Assembly (NCBI RefSeq): GCF_025698545.1
Contig: NC_068565.1
Coordinates: 1,302,001 to 1,366,000, forward strand
Length of the DNA: 64,000 bases
Reading direction: 5' to 3'
Source: Gossypium raimondii
Taxonomy: Eukaryota; Streptophyta; Magnoliopsida; Malvales; Malvaceae
The notes under the pieces were generated by a model. It made no database searches. It was not told where the DNA came from and saw only the letters and a program-made list of their open reading frames with translations. Numbering within the stretch: the stretch's first letter is position 1; each line of letters begins with the position of its first letter. Both the position numbers and the translations under genes were made by a program. Of the stretch, positions 10,227 to 19,297 are shown piece by piece.

Positions 10227-12842
10227 ATGGGTAATATCTTCTCATTCTCACTTTCACTCGATACCATCATTACCCGTTGTTGGGATTCTGCTTTTCTATG
10301 CAAACTTGAAGAAAACCTCCCTGCTTTAAAAACTGAAGTAGAAGATTTGAAGGCGACCAGGAGGGATCTGATGAGCAGGGTCAGGGTCGCTGAAGATGAG
10401 AAGCAACTTAAGCGGCTACCCCAAGTTGATCTTTGGCTTCAGAGGGCCGATCGTGTGATAACCGATGCTGATAAACTGATTGTCCAAAGTCCTCTGCATG
10501 TTGAAAAGTTATGTATGGGAGGTTGTTGTTCCAGGCATCCCAGGTCCACCCACAAGTTCGGGAAGCAAATCGCCACAATACTCCAAGAGGTGAAAGGCCT
10601 GAAGGAGAATGGAGATTTCAGTGATGTAGCCTGCAAGCCACCAATTCCTTCCGCAAATAAACGACCTTCTGATCCAACTGTGGGTTTAGAGTCCTATGTC
10701 AATCAGGTTTGGAGGTGTCTTCAAAAGGATCAAGTGGGAATTATTGGCATATATGGCTTAGGAGGGGTTGGCAAGACAACCCTCCTAAACCAAATCAATA
10801 ACAAATTCCATGATACTACCCATGATTACCATGTAATTTGGGCAGTTGCATCGCAAGATCGGCCAATTGAGAGAGTCCAGGATGAGATTGCCAAAAGAAT
10901 AGGCCTCTCTAATGAAGGTTGGAAATCTATTGAAGAGAAAGCCGCAGACATCTTCAACGTCTTACGTAAAAAGAAGTTTGCATTGTTGTTGGATGATATA
11001 TGGGAATGGTTTGATCTCACAAGAGCTGGGGTGCCTCTTCCAACACAACAAAATGGCTCTAAAGTCATTTTCACAACTCGTCGTCGTGATGTGTGCTGTC
11101 AAATGCAACCGAACATGGATAATAATATCAGAGTGGAATGTTTACCACCAGGAGAAGCTTTCAAACTGTTCGAGGAGAAGGTTGGATCAGAGACCCTTCA
11201 AATGCATCCAGATATTTGCAAGTTAGCTGAAGCGGTGGTGGAAGAGTGTGCAGGACTACCTCTCGCTCTCATTACAATTGGGCGGGCCATGGCATCCAAG
11301 AGGACCCCTCACGAATGGAAATATGCTATTGAAGTTTTAAGGCAATCAACAGCTTCTGTGTTCCCAGGGGTAGGGAAAGAGATGTTTCCCAAGTTAAAAT
11401 TCAGTTATGACAGTTTAGCTGATGAAAAAGTGAAATCTTGTTTCCTGTATTGTTCTTTATATCCAGAGGATAAATCCATCGAAAAAGATGAACTAATCCA
11501 TTGTTGGATCGGGGAAGGACTTTTGGACGAGCATACCAATTTGAGCAATGCCAGAAACCGGGGACATTTCATTATAGGTTCTCTTATTGACGCATGCTTA
11601 TTGGAGAAACAAGGTAATCATCGTATAAAGATGCACGATGTGATTCGCGACATGGCTTTGTGGATTGCTGGTGAATCTGAGGTGAAGTTTTTTGTCAAAT
11701 CAGGTGTTCAGTTAAAGGAACAACCAAAAGATAAAAAGTGGGAAGAGGTAATAAGAATGTCGGTGATGGATAATCTAATTGAAAATCTAACTGACATATT
11801 GGCATGCCCCAATCTCCAAACTTTATTTCTTGGGAGGAATCGTTTGAAGGTGATCATCAATGATTTCTTTAATTTCATGCCGATGCTTAGGGTTCTAGAC
11901 TTGTCCCACAACATGAATTTGAAAGAATTGCCAGTTGGAATCGGAAAGTTGGTTTCACTAGAACATCTCAATCTGTCATTTACACACATAAGAAAGCTGC
12001 CAATCGAATTGAAGGCCCTTAAAAACCTGAAATATTTGAATTTGGAGCGGACAAGGAGGCTGAGAATAATCCCACAATTGATATCCAGTTTCTCTAAGTT
12101 GCAAGTACTGAAAATGGAGGGGTGTTGCTATCAATGTTCACTGGTTTTGGAGGAAATGGAGCATTTAAACTATTTGAATGTGTTGACCATTACTTTTACA
12201 AGCACTTCGGAGTTAGAAAAAGCTTTGGGGTTCAACAAGTTCATTAGCTGTGCCATTGAACATGTAAGCCTTCAAGGTTTTAGAGATTCAAGGTCATTGA
12301 ATATTTTGGCTTTAGCAAATTTGCAGCCTTTATATAGCTTAGAACTTTCGGGTTATATGGTTATTGAAGATGTGAAGATCGAAAGTAACATAATTGAAGG
12401 TGTAGGATGCTTCCATAGCCTTCGATCTATATACCTATTCGACTGCAATCAATTGAGGGATGCGAGTTGGATAATTTTTGCTCCACATTTGGAACGACTA
12501 TTTATACGTGATTGCCAAGGTTTAGAAGAAATAATCAGTGAGGAAAAACTTAGTGAAGTCGCTGAGCTAAAGCAAAATTCAAACTTGTTTTCTAACCTAG
12601 AGTTTTTGCATCTAAATAATCTGCCCAAAATGAAGACAATATACGGACATGCTCTACTTTTTCCGCAGCTGAAGAGAATCACAATTTTAAATTGCCCAAT
12701 GCTGAAGAAGTTCCCACTAAACTCCAATAGTGCAAAAGGACGAAGGCTCGTCATTGAAGGAGATGAGGGATGGTGGAAAGATGTAGAATGGCAGGATGAA
12801 TCTACCCAAATTGCTTTTTTCCCCTCTTTCAAACATCGGTAA
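10227..12842 (+). CDS. NLR-2: intact RPS5-like CC-NB-LRR resistance protein, 871 aa
   Basis: This is the only copy in the window with an unbroken frame, the MGN start and a full C terminus. Residues: MGNIFS acylation-type N terminus 1-6; coiled coil about 25-75; GCCSRHPRS spacer about 99-107; P-loop GLGGVGKTT 177-185; kinase-2 FALLLDDIW 251-259; RNBS-B GSKVIFTTR 277-285; GLPL 343-346; RNBS-D CFLYCSLYPED 405-415; MHDV 469-472; LRRs about 505-850; closing WWKDVEW block. The start at 10227 is the first in-frame ATG and matches RPS5-type starts. It probably acts at the plasma membrane through the acylated N terminus, as RPS5 does. It is single-exon, as usual for this clade. Minor oddities are a 5-residue shorter CC and a 2-residue gap after GWKS relative to NLR-4. 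Confidence 0.93.
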   Translation: MGNIFSFSLSLDTIITRCWDSAFLCKLEENLPALKTEVEDLKATRRDLMSRVRVAEDEKQLKRLPQVDLWLQRADRVITDADKLIVQSPLHVEKLCMGGCCSRHPRSTHKFGKQIATILQEVKGLKENGDFSDVACKPPIPSANKRPSDPTVGLESYVNQVWRCLQKDQVGIIGIYGLGGVGKTTLLNQINNKFHDTTHDYHVIWAVASQDRPIERVQDEIAKRIGLSNEGWKSIEEKAADIFNVLRKKKFALLLDDIWEWFDLTRAGVPLPTQQNGSKVIFTTRRRDVCCQMQPNMDNNIRVECLPPGEAFKLFEEKVGSETLQMHPDICKLAEAVVEECAGLPLALITIGRAMASKRTPHEWKYAIEVLRQSTASVFPGVGKEMFPKLKFSYDSLADEKVKSCFLYCSLYPEDKSIEKDELIHCWIGEGLLDEHTNLSNARNRGHFIIGSLIDACLLEKQGNHRIKMHDVIRDMALWIAGESEVKFFVKSGVQLKEQPKDKKWEEVIRMSVMDNLIENLTDILACPNLQTLFLGRNRLKVIINDFFNFMPMLRVLDLSHNMNLKELPVGIGKLVSLEHLNLSFTHIRKLPIELKALKNLKYLNLERTRRLRIIPQLISSFSKLQVLKMEGCCYQCSLVLEEMEHLNYLNVLTITFTSTSELEKALGFNKFISCAIEHVSLQGFRDSRSLNILALANLQPLYSLELSGYMVIEDVKIESNIIEGVGCFHSLRSIYLFDCNQLRDASWIIFAPHLERLFIRDCQGLEEIISEEKLSEVAELKQNSNLFSNLEFLHLNNLPKMKTIYGHALLFPQLKRITILNCPMLKKFPLNSNSAKGRRLVIEGDEGWWKDVEWQDESTQIAFFPSFKHR

Positions 12843-13735
12843 TTTACTAAATGTTGGTTATTAATTAAGGCTTAAAGCCATTATTGTATCATAGCATACC
12901 TCACTCTAAGTTCTATTTTGTCTATCCTTAAATTACATGTACACGACTTTCTTCTTTAAATGTATTAACTCATTTTTATAATTTATTTATTTTGTTGTCG
13001 ATTAAGTCTTGATTCAATTAATATTGTTATTATGGCAACAATAAGAGAATGTGAGTTTGAGCATAAATAAATACAAATTATTTTTTATTCATGCATTTAA
13101 GAGACTATAAGTAGTAATAGAAAATGTATAAAATTTTTATTATTTATATTGGTTTTTTTAATAATTTTCTTTAAAAGAAACCAACTTAAGCATTGTTTCT
13201 TATCATATATAAGCTCAGCTTAATCTGTGAACATCTTTACTCAAACCCAATTACTAAAAGTGAGATTATGTATATGAATTCTCTAAAATTACAGACTCAT
13301 AAACAAGTTATTGCAATTAATACTCAAATGGCAGTCTCTGAATTTAATAAGTTACAGCAAACTGATTAGTTAAATGTTTGATGAGTATAGTTATTAGACA
13401 TCTCCTCCTTCTCCTACCTCCTTTGCATTTTGAATTTAGCCTATCTTGTAACACTAAAATAACATTAACAGGTAAAGACTGTGTACAGAGGTAAGCATAC
13501 TATGCCTAATTTCAACTTGATTTTGTAATATTTCCATCAAATAATTTTTGCATCTTTATCATAGTGTCATAATTAATAGTGTGTGCCCACTTCTGCGGAT
13601 TCTCATATGGTGTGCTAATAATTCTGGAAAATACTCGGTACTAAGTGGGTATAAGCTATTGAAAAAGTGAAATCTTGTTTTGTGTATTGTTGAAAAAGAT
13701 GCACTAATACATTATAGGTAATCAATATCAGAAAT
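12843..13735. other. Intergenic with NLR 3' flank, URI fragments and a degraded NB-ARC remnant
   Basis: The segment 13040-13735 is a diverged copy of 17290-18190. Pieces of URI are recognisable: cagcaaactgattagttaaat (about 13366, the URI DLTNQFA exon edge), tttgcattttgaattta (about 13420, last URI exon) and a URI intron piece at about 13465-13530. At about 13660-13715 a short NB-ARC piece (aaaaagtgaaatcttgtttt) is fused by deletion to gaaaaagatgcactaatacatt. No intact gene. Confidence 0.65.
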
Positions 13736-13855
13736 GTTATCATTGTAATTTTTGGGTACTAAAATCATGAGAAAAAAATCCAATATTAAATGATATATTA
13801 GCTTTAAAATTTTAGAAACAAAATTTTTAATTAAATAAAATGTAAAACCAGTTAA

Positions 13856-14001
13856 ATGAAGACAATATACTACCATCCTCTCTGTTTTTGTTTACCAAAA
13901 TATTCTCAATGTTTCATATAACTCCATAAGCATCTTTGATTTATTCCTTGCTTCTATTTCCAGAAATTGTTCAGCTCACTCTTCTAAAATCAAAACCTGG
14001 T
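13856..14001 (+). promoter_or_regulatory. NLR-3 leader fused to a stray LRR codon block
   Basis: From about 13880 the sequence is the shared NLR leader (CTCTCTGTTTTTGTTTACC ... TAAGCATCTTTGAT). Immediately before it, 13856-13876 is atgaagacaatatactacca, which is the NLR C-terminal coding sequence for MKTIYYH. The leader is therefore joined to a piece of NLR 3' coding sequence and its normal upstream region is missing. Confidence 0.7.
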
Positions 14002-16636
14002 ATGGGTAATGTCTTCTCAATCTCATTTTCACTCGATACCATCATTACCCGTTGTTGGGATTCTGCTGTTGGAAAGGCTTCTTTTCCATGCAAACTTGAA
14101 GAAAACCTCCACGCTTTAAAAAATGAAGTGGAAGAATTGGAGGCGATAAGGACGTATCTTATGAGCAGGGTCAGGGTCGCTGAAGATGAGCAGCAACTTA
14201 GGCGGCTACCCCAAGTTGATCTTTGGCTTCAGAGGGCTAATCGTGTGATAACCGATGCCGATCAACTGGTTGTCAAAAGTCCTCAGCATGTTGAAAAGCT
14301 ATGTATGGGAGGTTGTTGTTCCAGGCATCCCAGGTCTACCCACAAGTTCGGGAAGCAAATCGCCAGAATACTCCAAGAGGTGAAAGACATGAAGGAGAAA
14401 GGAGATTTCAGTGATGTGGCCTGCAAGCCACCAATTCCTTCCGCAAACAAACGACCTTCTGAGCCAACTGTGGGTTTAGAGTCCTATGTCAATCAGGTTT
14501 GGAGCTATATTCAAAACAAACTAGTGGGAATTAATGGCATATATGGCTTAGGAGGGGTTGGCAAGACAACCCTCCTAAACCAAATCAATAACAGATTCCA
14601 TGATACTTGCGGTGGTTACGTTGTCATTTGGGCAGTTGCATCGCAAGATCGGCCAATTGAGAAAGTCCAGGATGAGATTGCCAAAAGAATAGGCCTTTCC
14701 GATGAACATTGGAAATCTAAGAGCCTTGATGAGAAAGCTGGAGACATACGCAGCATATTATATGGTAGGAGGTTTGCATTGTTGTTGGATGATATATGGG
14801 AATGGTTTGATCTCACAAGAGCTGGGATACCTATTCCAACAGTGGACAATGACTCTAAAGTCATTTTCACAACTCGTCGTCTTGACGTGTGCTGTCAAAT
14901 GCAACCGAACATGGATAATAATATCAGAGTGGCATGTTTACCATCAGGAGAAGCTTTCAAACTGTTCGAGGAAAAGGTTGGGTCAGAAACCCTTCAAATG
15001 CATCCAGATATTCACAAGTTAGCTGAAGCGGTGGTTGAAGAGTGTGCAGGACTACCTCTCGCTCTCATTACAATTGGGCGAGCCATGGCATCCAAGAAGA
15101 CCCCTCGAGAATGGGAATATGCTGTTGAAGTTTTAAGGCAATCAGCAGCCTCTGTGTTCCCAGGGGTAGGGAAAGAGATGTATCCCAAGTTAAAATTCAG
15201 TTATGACTGTTTACCTGATGAAAGGTTCAGATCTTGTTTCTTGTATTGTTCTTTATATCCAGAAGATCATCTCATTGAAAAAGACGAACTAGTAGATTGT
15301 TGGATCGGTGAAGCACTTTTGGACGAGCATACCAATTTGAGCAGTGCCAGAAACCAGGGACATTTCATTATAGGTTCTCTTATTGACGCATGCTTATTGG
15401 AGAAAGAAGATAATCACCGTGTAAAGATGCACGATGTGATTCGCGACATGGCTTTGTGGATTGCTGGTGAATCTGAGAAGGAGAAGTTTTTTGTAAAATC
15501 AGGTTTTCAGTTAAAGGAACAACCGAAAGCTAAAAAGTGGGAAGAGGTAACAAGAATGTCGCTGATGGACAATCAAATTGAAAATCTAACTGAGATATTG
15601 GAATGTCCCAATCTCCAAACTTTGTTTCTTGGCAGGAATGATTTGAAGGTAATCATGGATGATTTCTTTAATTTCGTGCCGATGCTAAGGGTTCTGGATT
15701 TGTCCCATAATATGAAGTTGGAAGAATTGCCAGTAGGAATTGCAAAGTTGGTTTCACTAGAACATCTCAATCTGTCATTTACAGGAATAAGAAAGTTGCC
15801 ACTCGAATTGAAGACCCTAGCAAAGCTGAAATATTTGAATCTGGAGTGGACAACGGATCTAGAAATGATCCCACAACAATTGATATCCAGTTTCTCCAAG
15901 TTGCAAGTACTGAAAATGGAGAGATGTGGATATGGATGTTTATTGGTTTTGGAGGAAATGGAGCATTTAAAATATTTGAATGTGTTGACCATTAGTTTTA
16001 GAAACGCTTCGGAGTTGGAAAAAGCTTCGAGGTTCAACAAGTCCTTTAGCTGTGCCATTGAAGCTGTAAGTCTTGTAGATTTCAGAGATTCAAGATCATT
16101 GACTATTATGGCTTTAGCAAATCTACAGCATCTATGTACTTTAACACTCTCGAGGTGTATGGATCTAGAGAAAGTGAAGATCGAACGTAACATAATTAAA
16201 GGTGCAGGATGCTTCCATAGCCTTCGATCTGTAATCCTAGACGAATGCAATCATTTGAGGGATGTGAGTTGGGTATTTGGAAGTACTAAGGATAGCTGAA
16301 TGCAATGGTTTAGAAGAAATCATCAGTGAAGAAAAACTTGGTGAAGTCGCTGAGCTAAAAGGAAATTCAAACTTGTTTTCTAAGCTCGAGAATTTGTGTC
16401 TACATAATCTGGCCAAACTAAAGACTATATACCATCATGCTCTGCCTTTCCCACTGCTGAAGAAAATCAGAATTGTAAAATGCGGAATGTTGAAGAAGCT
16501 CCCACTAAACTCCAATAGTACAAAAGGACAGAGGCTGGTCATTGAAGGAGAGGAGGGATGGTGGGAAAATGTAGAATGGAAGGATGAATCCACTCGAATT
16601 GCTTTTCTCCCTTCTTTCAAACCTTATGTAATCTAA
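14002..16636 (+). pseudogene. NLR-3: RPS5-like CC-NB-LRR, C-terminal LRRs lost by a 14-bp frameshift deletion
   Basis: The start is MGNVFSISFS at 14002. CC, P-loop GLGGVGKTT, kinase-2 FALLLDDIW, RNBS-B, GLPL, RNBS-D and VKMHDVIRDM are all intact. At about 16275 the paralogs read gtaatttttgctccacattt where NLR-3 has gtattt. The lost 14 bp shift the frame and TGA at 16297-16299 ends the protein at 765 aa. The missing part (LEEIISEEKLGEVAELK ... WWENVEWKDEST) is still open in another frame up to 16636, so the lesion is recent. A receptor with shortened LRRs might still be made. Confidence 0.9.
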
Positions 16637-17880
16637 GAAATGTTGGATATTAATTAAGGCTTAAAGCCTTGATTGTATCATAACATACCTCATTGTAAGT
16701 TCTATTTTGGCCATCCTTGGATTACCTGTAGTTTGGTTCTGTGTTTTACACACAGAATTTTTTTGTTTAGTGTGAATTTGAAAATATATAATGTTAATGA
16801 ATTAAAATTTGAAGTATAACTTTCAACATATCATATCATTTTTTTTAATTTTATAACTAAAATTTCCATAATTATAGTAAAATTAAAAATTTTCTTATAA
16901 ATGTTGTTTTAGGTTGTATTTCTGTATATTTAAATATGAGATAATTTTTATAGGAGAGAAAATGTGTTAAATATAAATTTGGAATTTTAAAAATTAAAAT
17001 TTAAGTTTTAATAAGTTAATAAAATATAATTTCTTTTTATTTATTATACATGTTATCAATAAAAAAACTGATCATGTAAGATTAGATACTAAATATTGAG
17101 AATTATATTATAATAAAATAACGGTGACGTAATATAAATTTCAATATTTTTATATTAAAACTCATTAATACAAATTATTAACATTTTAAAATTGTTTATG
17201 ATTATAGAATCTGGTATCATGCAAGTACAAAATTAACATATTCTTTAATGATGTTTCAATGTTGAAATATGGTTAAATGATTAGAACGTGAGTTTGAGCA
17301 CAAATAAATACAAATTATTTTTGATTCACACGTTTAAGAGACTATAATTAAGCAGTAATTGGAAATGTATAAAAAATTATTATTTATATTGGTTTTGTTT
17401 AATAATTTTCTTTAAAAGAAACCAATTTAAGCCTTGTTTCGATATCATATATGAGCCCGGTTTAATCTGTGAATATCTTTACTCAAACTCGATTACTTAA
17501 AGTGAGCTTATGTATATGAATTCTCTAAAATTATAGACTCATAAACAAGTTATTGCAATTAATACTCAAATGGCAGTCTCTGAATTTAATAAGTTACAGC
17601 AAACTGATTAGTTAAATGTTTGATGAGTACAGTTATTAGGCATCTTCTACTTCCTTTGCATTTTGAATTTAGCCCCTCTTGTAACACTAAAATAACATTA
17701 ACAGGTAAAGACTGTGTACAGAGGTAAGCATACTATGCCCAATTTCAACTTGATTTTGTAATATTTCCATCAAATAATTTATGCGTCTTTATCATAGTGT
17801 CATAATTAAGAGTATGTGTCCACTTCTGCTGATTCTCTTGTGTGGTGTGCTGATAATTCTGGGAAATACTCAGTACTAAA
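16637..17880. other. Intergenic: NLR 3' flank, AT-rich DNA and URI fragments
   Basis: 16637-16740 is the shared NLR 3' flank, with the palindrome aaggcttaaagcctt. About 17590-17760 repeats URI-derived pieces also seen at 13366-13530. The rest is AT-rich with no visible gene. Confidence 0.55.
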
Positions 17881-17884
17881 TGGG

Positions 17885-18088
17885 TATAAGCTGATGAAAA
17901 AGTGAAATCTTGTTTCGTGTATTGTTCTTTATATCCAGAAGATGATCTCATTGAAAAAGATGTACTAATACATTGTTGGATCGAGGATGGAATTTTGGAC
18001 AAACATACCAATTTGAGCAGTGCCAAAAACCAGGGACATTTCATTATAGGTTCTCTTATTGAGGCATGCTTATTGGAGAATTTGGTAA
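17885..18088 (+). pseudogene. NB-ARC fragment (RNBS-D region) of an NLR
   Basis: It reads DEKVKSCFVYCSLYPEDD, then LIHCWIEDGILDKHTNLSSAKNQGHFIIGSLIEACLLEN, matching NLR-2 residues about 399-460. No P-loop, MHDV or LRR accompanies it. Both ends join URI-related or unknown sequence: at about 18088 it runs straight into the URI exon/intron piece gtgtaagcacaatacctgt. It is an orphan fragment. Confidence 0.85.
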
Positions 18089-18690
18089 ATTTGAGATGTG
18101 TAAGCACAATACCTGTGATGAAGTTGTATTTGGTAAATTTTTCTCCAACTTTTGAACCCGTGAAAGCCAGCATAGGTAATCAATAAATCATGACAAAAAT
18201 TAACACTGTAATTTTTGGTACTAAAATCATGAGAAAAAATATAATACTAAATGATATATTAAGTCTTTAAATAAATATTAGCTTTAAAGTTTTAGAAACA
18301 ATTTTTTTAATTAAATAAAATATAAAACCACTTAAATTTAATTCAATATATAATCATTTTATTGTTTTAAATACTTGTTTATATAGGTTTTTTAATTTAA
18401 AACAGTTTTGGAAAAAAAAACTATTTTTTTGAAAACATATTTATAAATATAAATCATTTTAAAAGATTTAAAAATATAGTATTTTAATTATAATTGTTAA
18501 TAATTTTAAATCTTCGTATATTTTTTAATCAACAAATTATGCCCATTTATCTTAAATTTTAAAGTAGTAATTTAACTATGTTCCAAATAGATAACTCTGC
18601 ATTTTGAATCTAGAAACCTGCTTTGAAGTTTGGGAACCAGATGACTGCAGAGGGCATAAATTTTGCAATAAGTTGGTGGCTATACTACTT
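18089..18690 (-). pseudogene. Fragments of the last URI exons around an AT-rich repeat
   Basis: 18089-18195 matches the URI exon region at about 23425-23545, including accaataaatcatgac-like sequence. About 18600-18690 matches the final URI exon and its acceptor at 23310-23370 (gaaccagatgactgca). Between them is the AT-rich block found upstream of other NLRs. The coding frame is not preserved. Confidence 0.65.
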
Positions 18691-19297
18691 AATAACTACA
18701 TACTCACAAAGATGTGTAAGCAAAATTTTTTATATGGGTTCCATGTCTTTAATTGGATTATGATAACCCCTGAAACAATTTCTGAATTCTTCCATTGGCA
18801 TATATGGTCATGAATTCAGTTACCTTGATCTTCCACTGTTATCTGTTTTTTGCTGATGTTTGTTTAAGTGGCAATGATAGTGCTTGTGAATATCTCATAC
18901 ATGAATGCTGTGGGAAGCTAATGCAGGGCAAAGCAAGTTGTGAGTTTCTACCCAACATGCTCATCTTAGTCTTTCTTTTCTGATGGGATCTTAATAATTG
19001 AAGAAGTGGAAGCCTTTAAAGAAAGAGGTAGCTCCTAACATGCCTGCTTTTTATATTAAACAAACTTTACACCTACTATGATTAATTAAAATATGTTGTA
19101 TTAATGTTGCTCAAGTTGTAAAATAGAATAAGAAATTGCATTTGGTATCCACGGCACACAAAAGATGCCTTACAATGGACCCATTGTGTCAAAACCAAAT
19201 AAAGTGGGATAAAAGAGAGCTGTGTGCAATGCAAGTCTTCCCAACAAGTCAATGATTTATTCACTATCTTTTTTCCTTTTTTTTGGTATCAAAATGC
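18691..19297. other. Intergenic and NLR-4 upstream region
   Basis: About 18800-18900 shares words with 8930-9000 but is not recognised as a gene. About 19150-19195 repeats the NLR-1 upstream motif atgccttacaatggaccca. The normal NLR leader that should follow is absent (see the NLR-4 entry). Confidence 0.5.

Noticed and set aside
10912-11226. Open frame of 104 codons overlapping NLR-2 (similar ones in NLR-3 and NLR-4)
   Set aside because: It is the +1 frame of the NB-ARC. It recurs because the DNA is conserved; its only relevance is that NLR-1 is read in this frame for about 24 codons.
12449-12832. Antisense open frame of 127 codons in the NLR-2 LRR region
   Set aside because: A shadow of the LRR codons; the same appears antisense in NLR-3 and NLR-4.
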